A stretch of 28,803 nucleotides of DNA from JASFYU01 sp045046905 (lineage in GTDB: Bacteria; Bacteroidota; Bacteroidia; Flavobacteriales; Flavobacteriaceae): contig JASFYU010000043.1 in assembly GCA_045046905.1 (NCBI GenBank), positions 1 to 28,803 on the forward strand, in the 5' to 3' direction. The translations under genes were made by a program, and so were the position numbers. This document shows, one piece after another, positions 8,040 to 16,298 of the stretch. Below the pieces are notes generated by a model that searched no databases, was not told the DNA's origin, and was given only the letters and a program-made list of their open reading frames with translations. Every line of letters begins with the position of its first letter. Within the stretch, counting starts at the first letter, position 1.

Positions 8040-9731
8040 ATGAAAGAGAGAAATACGTATGATGTTTTAGTTGTTGGATCAGGAATGACAGGAGGATGGG
8101 CAGCAAAGGAATTTACTGAAAAAGGACTGGACACCTTGGTTCTAGAACGAGGAAGAGATGTAAAGCACATTCAAGATTACCCTACGACGAACAAGGCTCC
8201 CTGGGAATACAAGCATCGCAAATACGATACGCTAGAAGAAAAAGAGCAGTACCCTATACAGCGTTTAAAATACAATTTTGACGCATCGAGCAAGCACTTT
8301 TTCGTAAATGATAAAGAACATCCGTACCTAAATCCGGCCGACAAACCTTTTCGATGGTTCAGAGGATATCAAACGGGCGGAAGAAGCTTAATTTGGGGGC
8401 GGGGAACCTATCGAATGAGTGATGTAGAATTTGGTGCAAACTTAAAAGACGGCCATGGAACCGATTGGCCCATTCGTTATAAAGACATAGCACCATGGTA
8501 CGATTATGTCGAAAAATTCATAGGAATTTGTGGTACTAAGGAAAATATGCCCCATTACCCAGACGGCAATTTTCTTCCACCTTTTGAAATGAATGTTGCG
8601 GAGAAGGAAATAAAAAAAAGACTAGAAAACCATTATCCCGATAGAAAATTGATTCCGACTCGAAAGGCACACCTTACCCAGGTCAGCCCAGGTCAGTTCA
8701 AAGGACGATCACAATGCCAATCAAGAGATATGTGCCACACAGGCTGCCCTTTTGGAGCATATTTCAGTAGCAATAATGCCACACTTCCAGCAGCCTATGA
8801 TACCGGTAAATTAACCTTAAAATCGCATGCCATTGTCATATCGATTATTTATGACGAGGAAAAAAATAGGGCCATTGGCTTAAAAGTTATCGATGCGAAT
8901 ACCAAGGAAACTACCGAATTTTATGCACGCATCATTTTCCTATGCGCCTCTACTTTGGCATCAACTGGGATTTTACTGAATTCAAAAACGCCACGCTTTC
9001 CAAACGGCTTGGCAAACTCAAGTGGAGTCCTCGGGCATTATTTAATGGGGCACCATAAAAATATTGGCGGCTCAGGAATCTTGGAAGGCTATGAAGATAA
9101 AATCGATCGGGGGCACCGCCCATCGGGCTTAACCATGCCAAATTTCAGAAATATCGCAAAACAAGAAATGGACTTCTACAGGAGCTATAGCGTTTATGGG
9201 GGCGCAAAACGTGAAGGAATCAAGCCTGGCCAAGTTGGCATTGGTAAAGAATTTAAAGAAAAACTGACCCTGCCCGGACGATGGAAAATGAGTTTATATT
9301 CGTATGGAGAATGCTTACCCTACTATGAGAACAAGCTAGAACTTGACCAAAGCCAGAAAGATAAATGGGGCATCCCCCTCTTGAATATTTCTGCCGAGTT
9401 CAAAGAAAATGAAATGAAAATGAGAAAAGACATGAAGGCCCAAATTTCGGAAATGCTTGAAGTAGCTGGACTCAAGGATATTACGGTAAGTGAAGGGTCT
9501 CATATCATGGGCGATGCCACCCATGAAATGGGTACCGCCCGTATGGGAAAAGACCCTAAGACTTCGGTACTCAACGCGTACAACCAATGCCACGACATTC
9601 CCAATCTTTTTATAACCGATGGATCTTGCATGACCTCATCAACCAATATGAGCCCGTCTTTTACCTATATGGCACTTACCGCAAGAGCATGTGATTATGC
9701 ATTTAAGCAGATGAAAAAAGGACTAATTTAA
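8040..9731 (+). CDS. GMC-family FAD-dependent oxidoreductase (gluconate/sugar dehydrogenase large subunit type)
   Basis: A 563-residue flavoprotein. The FAD-binding loop is VVGSGMTGGWAAKE near the N terminus, followed by TLVLERG, and the family pattern continues with GRSLIWGRGTYRMSD. A cysteine-rich segment CQSRDMCHTGCPFGA is typical of the Bacteroidota GMC subgroup. The C-terminal catalytic part has HEMGTARMG, then LFITDGS and NMSPSFTYMALTARA. I chose the ATG at 8040 over an in-frame TTG at 8019 because the FAD motif begins soon after it and it leaves a 4-base gap to the preceding gene. With no signal peptide of its own it probably travels with the Tat-tagged subunit 3. The likely reaction is oxidation of a sugar or polyol hydroxyl. 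The electron acceptor and substrate are unknown. Confidence 0.9.
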   Translation: MKERNTYDVLVVGSGMTGGWAAKEFTEKGLDTLVLERGRDVKHIQDYPTTNKAPWEYKHRKYDTLEEKEQYPIQRLKYNFDASSKHFFVNDKEHPYLNPADKPFRWFRGYQTGGRSLIWGRGTYRMSDVEFGANLKDGHGTDWPIRYKDIAPWYDYVEKFIGICGTKENMPHYPDGNFLPPFEMNVAEKEIKKRLENHYPDRKLIPTRKAHLTQVSPGQFKGRSQCQSRDMCHTGCPFGAYFSSNNATLPAAYDTGKLTLKSHAIVISIIYDEEKNRAIGLKVIDANTKETTEFYARIIFLCASTLASTGILLNSKTPRFPNGLANSSGVLGHYLMGHHKNIGGSGILEGYEDKIDRGHRPSGLTMPNFRNIAKQEMDFYRSYSVYGGAKREGIKPGQVGIGKEFKEKLTLPGRWKMSLYSYGECLPYYENKLELDQSQKDKWGIPLLNISAEFKENEMKMRKDMKAQISEMLEVAGLKDITVSEGSHIMGDATHEMGTARMGKDPKTSVLNAYNQCHDIPNLFITDGSCMTSSTNMSPSFTYMALTARACDYAFKQMKKGLI

Positions 9732-9746
9732 TAGAATCCGATCCGT

Positions 9747-10868
9747 ATGGAAACTTCAAGTAAACGACTCTCTTCTTTAGATTTTTTTAGGGGCGCAACC
9801 GTAGCAGCGATGATTATGGTGAACGACCCTGGCAGTTGGGATATAAAATACTATCAATTATCACATGCTAAATGGGAAGGATGCACAGCTACGGATCTTA
9901 TTTTTCCATTTTTCCTGTTCATTGTTGGGGTTTCAATCTCTCTCGCTTTTGGCAAAGCTTTGGAAAAGGGACTCCCTAAAAAATACCTATTGCTAAAGTT
10001 ATTAAAGCGGGGTCTGATTATTTTTTTACTCGGACTATTTCTCAATCTATTCCCTGTTTTCAACTTTTCCGAATTCAGGATTCCGGGGGTATTACAACGC
10101 ATCGCTTTAGTATATGTTTTTTGCTCCATTTTATATTTATTTGCCTCAAGAAAAAGCCAATATATATGGTTCGGGGGTATTCTTTTAGGCTACTATATCA
10201 TCATGACCTTTGTTCCCGTTCCAGATATCGGACCCGCCAATCTTGAGCCGACGACCAATTTTTCGGCCTGGTTCGATCGCTTCATTCTTGAAGGAAATAT
10301 TGGGCGAAAGGGGAAAGGAGTATACGATTCAACCGGTATTTTTACCACTATTCCGGCCATTGCATCTGGGCTAAGCGGTGTTTTTACGGGTCATTTATTG
10401 GCTTCCAAAAAAATGGACGCCCATGTGAAATTAATTTGGCTGTTCGTAGCGGGATGCGCCTTACTGCTTTCAGGATGGATCTGGAGTATGGAATTTCCGA
10501 TGATCAAAAGGCTTTGGACTTCTTCTTTTGTTCTGTATACCTCAGGTTTGGCCGTTCTCTGTTTTGCAATCTCCTATTGGTTCATTGATATATTGAACTA
10601 TCAAAAAATGATAAAGCCCTTTTTGGCCTTTGGGTCAAACGCGCTTATCGCCTATTTTGTAGCCGGTATTTTTGGGCATTTCACCTCCGCTAAATTCTTA
10701 GAATATGGCAATACGACAAATAGCATCAAAGACTGGATGTTTTCTGAAGTATTCTCCACGGTTCTCAGTCCGTACAATGCATCTTTTGCCTATTCAATCG
10801 CAAATACCCTGCTTATTTTTATCCTTGTATGGTGGATGTACAAAAAAAATATCATCATTAAAGTATAA
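9747..10868 (+). CDS. HGSNAT-like multipass membrane acyltransferase
   Basis: A 373-residue integral membrane protein with about ten hydrophobic segments. The opening RLSSLDFFRG (7-16), then LSHAKWEGCTATD (38-50) and LIFPFFLFIVGVSISLAFG match heparan-alpha-glucosaminide N-acetyltransferase and its bacterial relatives. H40 aligns with the conserved KHASWNG histidine of the human enzyme, as recalled from family knowledge. These proteins pass acetyl groups from cytosolic acetyl-CoA across the membrane to an amino sugar or sugar hydroxyl. It starts 15 bases after the GMC gene and is probably co-transcribed. It converges with the hydrolase gene ending at 10899. The acceptor sugar is unknown. Confidence 0.85.
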   Translation: METSSKRLSSLDFFRGATVAAMIMVNDPGSWDIKYYQLSHAKWEGCTATDLIFPFFLFIVGVSISLAFGKALEKGLPKKYLLLKLLKRGLIIFLLGLFLNLFPVFNFSEFRIPGVLQRIALVYVFCSILYLFASRKSQYIWFGGILLGYYIIMTFVPVPDIGPANLEPTTNFSAWFDRFILEGNIGRKGKGVYDSTGIFTTIPAIASGLSGVFTGHLLASKKMDAHVKLIWLFVAGCALLLSGWIWSMEFPMIKRLWTSSFVLYTSGLAVLCFAISYWFIDILNYQKMIKPFLAFGSNALIAYFVAGIFGHFTSAKFLEYGNTTNSIKDWMFSEVFSTVLSPYNASFAYSIANTLLIFILVWWMYKKNIIIKV

Positions 10869-10898
10869 TACCATTATATATAAAACAAAGTGGCTTCA

Positions 10899-13067
10899 CT
10901 ATAGACGGGAAATTATTTTTTGGACCAATTCTTCCTTATTTAGAATTGTATTAAAAATAGAAATGTTCTTAGGAATATCTTTTTTTGCGTAAACGGATAG
11001 CGGAAATTCAAGACTTGCCCGAGCACTACGTTCATCAATCGAAATACCTTCTCCTGATTTTGAATCTATAATAAATAGCTTTCGCGGACAGAACAAAGCC
11101 ATTAAATCTGGTAAATCATATTTTTGAACGGCCCCGGGAACCGTAAAAGGGATATAAGCGGAATCATAGAACTTGGCCGTCGCAATGTCAGCGTAACTTA
11201 GAAAAGGAGATAACAGACCTACTGTTTCAATATTTTTTTCAAATGCGGCCGCATGCAAGAGAGCACTGGCCAAAGGGCCATTGGAAATGGCCGAAATATA
11301 ATTTTCCTCTAAGTTGTTCTTTGCGAAAAAAGTAAGCCTAAGTATATCTTCCGCCCTAAGCCCTACAAAGGATTTTCCTGTAAGCACAGCTCCGAACCAT
11401 TGGTTGTACGACACATTATTGATATAAGAATCTCCCTTTAAGTAGCCAGGGCCTAAACTACCTATCCCAGGCAAATCGCTCAACAACAAACTATAGCCTT
11501 CGGCAAGAAGTTGATGAACTACCTCATCTTGATCAAGGGCATACTGCATACCTTTGCTATCAAAAAACAGAATCATCTTGCCGTTTGAATTATGTAAGGG
11601 CCTTAGTACTATTGAAGGCAACTCATAATTTCCGCTACCTGGCACTAAATATTTTTCCATGATATGTTCAGGATATACAAAGCGACCTGCGAAAATTGGC
11701 TGCCCATAATCCGTAGGCGTCTTAAACCCGGAAATTTTAGCAGCATTCGAAAGTGTATTTTTTAAGTGATTCTCATCATTGGCCCTAGATTCAGTCAACA
11801 ATTCAAGCTGTTTCTCGACTTTACCCTTATTCAACAAGTGTACGGTCAACCCATTCAGCGCAGTCACCAATTGCCCTGTATTAGTCACTTGAAGCTCTTT
11901 TGCATTAGGAACAGCAACCTCTATGTCTTTGGAACTACCCGGATTATTCAGCTCTTTCTGAAAGAAAGCGTACATGGCCTCCCTATTTTTTTTTGTAGAT
12001 GTATGTTTATCATCATCTTCAACCATTGCTATGTTTTCGGAGACCCCCAAAGAGGTATACATTTCTTTCGCTTCTTTATATGCTTCTCTAGTACCTTGAA
12101 TACTAAAAAAGTCACGCGTAGTACTTATTATCAAGGTCGGTTTTGGTGCTCTGGCCACAATAAAGTCAACATGATCAAGTCCTTTCTCAATCATTTGGTA
12201 CAAATTCTGTTCTGCACATTGGGGGCCTCTTGTCTTATAAAGGTATTTATAACTCGTAATATAACTTTCTGGGGCCGTTGCTAGAATCCTATCGTCCAAT
12301 GCTCCGAGATAGGCAGTTAAATTACCACCGCCCGATCGGCCCGTCATGCCAATCCTTTTCGGATCTACTTCTTTTCTAGAAAGGAGATAATCTATTCCTC
12401 GCATAACATCCCAAATAAAATAACTTGCCGTAGAGTATCCTGAAATTAAACATTGTGCACCGGCATAAGAGTGCGCATGATCAGGATTGGGAAACTTAGG
12501 TTCGTTTTTTTGTTCGTCCCAATATTCAAAGCGCTCTCCTTGACCCATGGGGTCGATTGTAAATACGACAAATCCTTTTTTTACAAGGTTTATTATAATA
12601 TGTTGATACACCTTGGACCTAAAGCCATCAAGAGTATGGCCACAAGCATAAAATATGGCTGGGGCGTTTTTTTTAACTCCCTTTGGCACATATAATGCCG
12701 CGGTCACAAAGTTGCCAGGAACCGATTCGTATATTATTTTTTCTATTCGGTAGCCATCTCTTTTTAAAACCTCGGTTATTTTCGGATTAAGTGGTGTTCT
12801 CTCTGGAAAAGGACCTAGGATTTCATTTAACTTAGCCCGTACCAAGGTCTGTCTTTGCAACCAATCTTCTTCGGTTTTTAATTCAGCGACCTCAGCTTTT
12901 CTTTTTCCCAGCTGATTATACGCCACTGAACTAAAATGCTTAAAAAGTGAATTTTCAATGTCGGTATACGACTGCCAAAATTTAAAAAAATCTTTATCTT
13001 CTTGGGCATTCGACCCTATGGTCAATAACAAAAAGAACATGCATAGTATTTGTGCCGGGTATTTCAT
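10899..13067 (-). CDS. Secreted alpha/beta hydrolase (acetylxylan esterase-like), long form with two halves
   Basis: A 722-residue exported protein with a signal peptide (ILCMFFLLLTIGSNAQ). The N-terminal half holds an alpha/beta hydrolase domain: CGHTLDGF near 142, DPMGQGER, the nucleophile elbow GRSGGG (S245 in GMTGRSGGGN), and a likely acid/histidine region with DDDKHTS. This resembles acetylxylan/cephalosporin-C esterase-like proteins of Bacteroidota carbohydrate clusters. The second half (about 430-722) repeats a hydrolase-like pattern (ILFFDSKGM, LLLSDLPGIG, LFIIDSKSG) but shows no clear GxSxG, so it may be a degenerate second domain. It probably removes acyl or other ester groups from sugars in the periplasm. 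Stands alone: gap to the upstream Gfo/Idh gene is 72 bases. Confidence 0.8.
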   Translation of the reverse strand: MKYPAQILCMFFLLLTIGSNAQEDKDFFKFWQSYTDIENSLFKHFSSVAYNQLGKRKAEVAELKTEEDWLQRQTLVRAKLNEILGPFPERTPLNPKITEVLKRDGYRIEKIIYESVPGNFVTAALYVPKGVKKNAPAIFYACGHTLDGFRSKVYQHIIINLVKKGFVVFTIDPMGQGERFEYWDEQKNEPKFPNPDHAHSYAGAQCLISGYSTASYFIWDVMRGIDYLLSRKEVDPKRIGMTGRSGGGNLTAYLGALDDRILATAPESYITSYKYLYKTRGPQCAEQNLYQMIEKGLDHVDFIVARAPKPTLIISTTRDFFSIQGTREAYKEAKEMYTSLGVSENIAMVEDDDKHTSTKKNREAMYAFFQKELNNPGSSKDIEVAVPNAKELQVTNTGQLVTALNGLTVHLLNKGKVEKQLELLTESRANDENHLKNTLSNAAKISGFKTPTDYGQPIFAGRFVYPEHIMEKYLVPGSGNYELPSIVLRPLHNSNGKMILFFDSKGMQYALDQDEVVHQLLAEGYSLLLSDLPGIGSLGPGYLKGDSYINNVSYNQWFGAVLTGKSFVGLRAEDILRLTFFAKNNLEENYISAISNGPLASALLHAAAFEKNIETVGLLSPFLSYADIATAKFYDSAYIPFTVPGAVQKYDLPDLMALFCPRKLFIIDSKSGEGISIDERSARASLEFPLSVYAKKDIPKNISIFNTILNKEELVQKIISRL

Positions 13068-13139
13068 GGGTTTGATTTTAAAAAACGTATTTCTCTAAAA
13101 AACATAGGGTTGTTCACAACTGATTTTTGCACACCCGCC

Positions 13140-14435
13140 TTATAGGCCCGGTTTTACAATTGAATAATCTCCGTTTTTATCAGGAAATTTCACCGATTTA
13201 GAATTCCAAGACATATCGTCTGGCACAATACTCTCCTTATTTTTCAACAGTTCTGTCATAGTTATTTCACGACCGGTCTCGGCCGCCATTCTTCCCATAA
13301 TCGCCGTTAACGAGCTTTTGGCCCCATATTCAGTATTATTTATGTGAGTGCCTTCAAGAATGGATGCAATGAAAATATTCTGTTCTATCTGAGTAGCCCC
13401 AAGGTCTTCTCGGTCTCTATATCTCCAATAGCTTTTTCCGTCAGAATCCGAAAATTGTCTTCTTTCATTGGCTAATCCTTTAGAGCCTTGCAACACCCAC
13501 CCCATTTTATCAGTACAATGATTCATGTTTCTACATTGAGAATGCATTTTCACACCATTTTTATATTCATATTCTATAAAGAAATGGTCATAGGCATTGC
13601 CATTGTTAAGGCCATTATAGGCCAACCTGCCGCCGTTACCTAAGGCCTTTTTAGGAAAATCGTTCATAATCCAATTCATCATATCGATTTGATGAATGGC
13701 TTGCCCAGACAATTGCCCTCCCCACAGCCATGTAAAATACCTCCAATTCCTAAGTTGAAATTCCATCTCAGTTTGTTGGGGTTCTCTCGGCAAAACTCTT
13801 GGGGCACCCACATTGTAGTAGGTACTAATCGACCTAATCTCTCCTATTTCTCCTTGGTGTATTCGAGATACCATTTCATTATTGCCGATATTGTACCTGA
13901 ACTGAAGCCCCACGACCACATTTAGCTTTTTCTTATCGGCCAGTTTTCCTATCTCAATTATTTTAGTAAACCCTGGAACATCAACAGCCAGTGGTTTTTC
14001 CATGAATACATGTTTACCCGCCTTTATCGCATTTTCAAAATGTTGCGGCCTAAATGGCGGAGGCGTCGCCAAAATAACCACATCACTGAGCTCTATTACT
14101 TTTTCATACGCATCAAACCCAACAAACATGGTTTCCTTGGTCACATCACATTGATCATCAAAACTTTGTTTCAACATACTCAATACCTTGGTCGCCCGAT
14201 CTTCAAATGCATCGGCAATAGCCACTACCCTCACCGAAGAAGAAGCCTTTAAAGCCTCAAAAAGTGCTCCCGTGCCTCTTCCCCCACAGCCGACCAAACC
14301 AATTTTTAAGGTCTGAGCACCATATGAATACGCATAAGAGGTGCTGGGAAAAGTACTTAACAAAACGCCGCCTAAAGTCGCAGATGTGCTTTTTTTAATA
14401 AAACCTCTTCTACCGTCTAAATTTGTTTTACTCAT
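13140..14435 (-). CDS. Tat-exported Gfo/Idh/MocA-family oxidoreductase (1)
   Basis: A 431-residue NAD(P)-binding sugar oxidoreductase with a twin-arginine signal (GRRGFIKKSTSATLGGVLL), so it acts in the periplasm with a tightly bound cofactor. The Rossmann loop is IGLVGCGGRGTGAL, followed by the conserved AGKHVFMEKPLAVD motif (lysine of EKP) and a histidine in SGQAIHQIDMMNW. The length of about 430 and the YYNVGAPRV and LRNWRYFTWLWGG segments are typical of Bacteroidota inositol-2-dehydrogenase-like or GH109-like exported proteins. Some relatives use NAD for glycosidase chemistry (GH109 alpha-N-acetylgalactosaminidase), which would fit the AgaS theme, but the sequence alone does not show this. 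Confidence 0.88.
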   Translation of the reverse strand: MSKTNLDGRRGFIKKSTSATLGGVLLSTFPSTSYAYSYGAQTLKIGLVGCGGRGTGALFEALKASSSVRVVAIADAFEDRATKVLSMLKQSFDDQCDVTKETMFVGFDAYEKVIELSDVVILATPPPFRPQHFENAIKAGKHVFMEKPLAVDVPGFTKIIEIGKLADKKKLNVVVGLQFRYNIGNNEMVSRIHQGEIGEIRSISTYYNVGAPRVLPREPQQTEMEFQLRNWRYFTWLWGGQLSGQAIHQIDMMNWIMNDFPKKALGNGGRLAYNGLNNGNAYDHFFIEYEYKNGVKMHSQCRNMNHCTDKMGWVLQGSKGLANERRQFSDSDGKSYWRYRDREDLGATQIEQNIFIASILEGTHINNTEYGAKSSLTAIMGRMAAETGREITMTELLKNKESIVPDDMSWNSKSVKFPDKNGDYSIVKPGL

Positions 14436-14516
14436 AATACTATAATTTCATTTTTTGTTTTCCTTTTTCAGCAGTAGCAATTTACCAAAACACAGTTTTG
14501 TTCAATACCTTCGACT

Positions 14517-14672
14517 CTAATTTTCGAACAGCCCTCTATAATGGTCCGATGGCAAGAATATGCCCGCACTTTCTTCGTAAAAATCACTACCTAAGCTAAA
14601 TAACCCCTTTACAGTTGTATTCCATGAGGCATTTCCCCTAGGGTGATACCCTAATTGTATTCCAATTTTCAT
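14517..14672 (-). other. Short unexplained reading frame (51 codons)
   Basis: A minus-strand frame from ATG at 14672 to TAG at 14517 contains LGYHPRGNASWN and LGSDFYEESAGIFLPS, a composition that looks protein-like. I do not recognise a family. It overlaps the 3' end of the enolase-like remnant in another frame and lies in the 501-base gap between the two Gfo/Idh genes. It is probably part of the same decayed stretch and not an independent gene. Confidence 0.25.
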
Positions 14673-14889
14673 AGTTTTGATGGCCATTGATTTCTAATAA
14701 TCCGACCGTCCTATTTTCAGACTTGTCTTGTAGTTGGGCCACCACTTGCCATAATCATGTAGTATACCCTCCTTTAAACCCATAGGAATGAATCAAGGAT
14801 TCTCTTTCAAACCTTACAATCGCCTTATCGATAGACAGTTCTTTTTTTGTAAAAAACCCATTTCGGCCACCTTCCTTGCTCGAACCCAT
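14638..14889 (-). pseudogene. Remnant of an enolase-superfamily (mandelate racemase-like) gene
   Basis: From ATG at 14889 the minus strand reads LSIDKAIVRFERESLIHSYG then FKGGYTT, a TGA stop, and in the same frame LWQVVAQLQDKSENRTVGL before the sense is lost near 14690 and a TAG follows at 14638. This matches the N-terminal capping domain of a Bacteroidota mandelate racemase/muconate lactonizing enzyme-like family, where an acidic residue normally sits at the stop position (GGYxTELWQ). About 80 of some 400 residues remain; the barrel with its metal ligands is gone. Enolase-superfamily dehydratases or epimerases act on sugar acids, in line with the cluster. The family match is from memory of the motif, so moderate confidence. 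Confidence 0.55.
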
Positions 14890-14936
14890 ATTTGGTCGTA
14901 TACATTTGTAGCGCTAGGCTCTTATTTGATCTTGAT

Positions 14937-15950
14937 TTATTTTTTATGACCTACCCCTGCCAAGACATCTTTTATTTCGACCCAGTCACCACCCTGTCTT
15001 TCACTTTCTTGGGCCGCCTCCATAAAGGCGAATATTTCTACTGTTTCTTGTTCTTGCACAGGCATCTCCCCTGTGTTAAAATAATGCAAGATAGCCTGAA
15101 ACATTAATTCGTAGTCTTTAAATTTACCCAAATCGCTAATTCCTTTATCACCAAAGGCATGCCCACCATAATCGTGCATTTTGCCTTTTATTCCCCTAAA
15201 GGTTCCTATTCTTCCTTCTCCCCAATCTCCGGTAATCATATCAAATTTTTCGGTAGTAAATCTTTTCACCCGAACACAGCCCGATTTCATTATGGTAAAT
15301 AGCAATTCGACACCATGGATTCCGTACCAATAGAGTTCTGGGTGTGTAGGCTCATATTTAATCGGAGCATAGGTTTCGGCCCCTTGAACCAAGCCGATAC
15401 TACCATTCCTAATTTCTTGAGCCTGCTGCATAAACCTAACCGCTGAAGAAGAAAAGGTGGGAACATCATACTTTTTAGACAACTTAAAAATCGCTATAAC
15501 ATCTTCTAATGAGGCCGCTAATGGCTTATCTATAAATACTCTTTTACCAGCTTTAAATATGATCTCGGCCTGTTCCAAGTGCCTTCTTCCATCCACCGTG
15601 CAAAGCAGCACGTAATCAACTTTAGAAAGTAGCATTTCAAGGGTCGGTACGATTTCAACGCCCATATCGCTAATTTGCTTGGTAAATTTTTCAACCCTAT
15701 CGGCACTTGATGGCAGATCATGACTAACGGTCGTAAAGGCCGTAGTAACTCGATACCCATTAACAGAGTTATTGAACGACTTGGCCAAGGCCGGACTATG
15801 AGATGTATCCATTCCCACAATACCAACGGCCTTATCACCTTCTGCCACATATTTACCATTAGAAGCAAAGGCCGATGTACCCATCATAGAGATACCGGCA
15901 CTCACAATAGAGGTGGTTTTTAAAAAATTTCTTCGACTGCTTTTATTCAT
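14937..15950 (-). CDS. Tat-exported Gfo/Idh/MocA-family oxidoreductase (2)
   Basis: A 337-residue paralogue of the 13140-14435 product, with its own Tat signal (SSRRNFLKTTSIVSAG, cleavage near AFA). The cofactor loop is unusual: VGIVGMDTSHSPALAKSF in place of a GxGxxG motif, as seen in a shorter Bacteroidota subgroup of the family. The EKP-type motif appears as FKAGKRVFIDKPLA, keeping the lysine-proline pair with D for E. A histidine lies in WYGIHGVELLFT. The protein is probably periplasmic. It may work in series with the first Gfo/Idh protein, but a 501-base gap with remnants separates them. Substrate unknown. Confidence 0.85.
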   Translation of the reverse strand: MNKSSRRNFLKTTSIVSAGISMMGTSAFASNGKYVAEGDKAVGIVGMDTSHSPALAKSFNNSVNGYRVTTAFTTVSHDLPSSADRVEKFTKQISDMGVEIVPTLEMLLSKVDYVLLCTVDGRRHLEQAEIIFKAGKRVFIDKPLAASLEDVIAIFKLSKKYDVPTFSSSAVRFMQQAQEIRNGSIGLVQGAETYAPIKYEPTHPELYWYGIHGVELLFTIMKSGCVRVKRFTTEKFDMITGDWGEGRIGTFRGIKGKMHDYGGHAFGDKGISDLGKFKDYELMFQAILHYFNTGEMPVQEQETVEIFAFMEAAQESERQGGDWVEIKDVLAGVGHKK

Positions 15951-16011
15951 TTTTTTTACAATTAAAAATTGGTATTACGTTAATATTACGTATTTTTTTG
16001 CATTCGCCCGA

Positions 16012-16191
16012 TTATATACAACGACTGAACAAACCTTTAAGAACGCCGTAGTTTGTTTTAGGACTCTTTTCAACTCTCAATTCACCATCAGAAAAATCTA
16101 CTGAACCATAGCAAGATACGTTGCCTTTCTGATACTCCTGAATATTTCTCTGGCAAGAGATGTACTTTGGGTCATTACCTACCCGAAGAGG
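16012..16191 (-). other. Possible decayed coding fragment upstream of the Gfo/Idh gene
   Basis: In the 348-base gap between two minus-strand genes one frame stays open for 59 codons without a start: it includes SVDFSDGELRVEKSPKTNYG and VLKGLFSR and ends at TAA (16012). The alternation of polar and hydrophobic residues looks like real protein, but I recognise no family and there is no ATG. It could be a relic of a gene once adjacent to the Gfo/Idh gene. Confidence 0.25.
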
Positions 16192-16224
16192 TCATTCTCT
16201 TTGTCGACCCAAAAAGAGCGCCAT

Positions 16225-16290
16225 AACACCCTCCCCAATCAAATATTCCTTTCGAGGATAGGGTGTTGTCTTTTTTTTGGCTCGATTGGG
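16225..16290. terminator. Possible hairpin/terminator after the amidohydrolase gene
   Basis: AACACCCT (16225-16232) pairs with AGGGTGTT (16260-16267), followed on the plus strand by eight T residues and on the minus strand, after nine bases, by five T residues. An alternative stem pairs CCCAATC (16234-16240) with GATTGGG (16284-16290). The element lies just downstream of the minus-strand amidohydrolase stop, so a role in ending that transcript is plausible. Loops of 27 and 43 bases make it a weak candidate. Confidence 0.35.
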
Positions 16291-16298
16291 TAGCACAT

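Noticed and set aside
12453..12695. Plus-strand frame inside the 722-residue hydrolase gene, and other antisense frames like it
   Set aside because: Shadow of the true gene on the opposite strand; no motifs.
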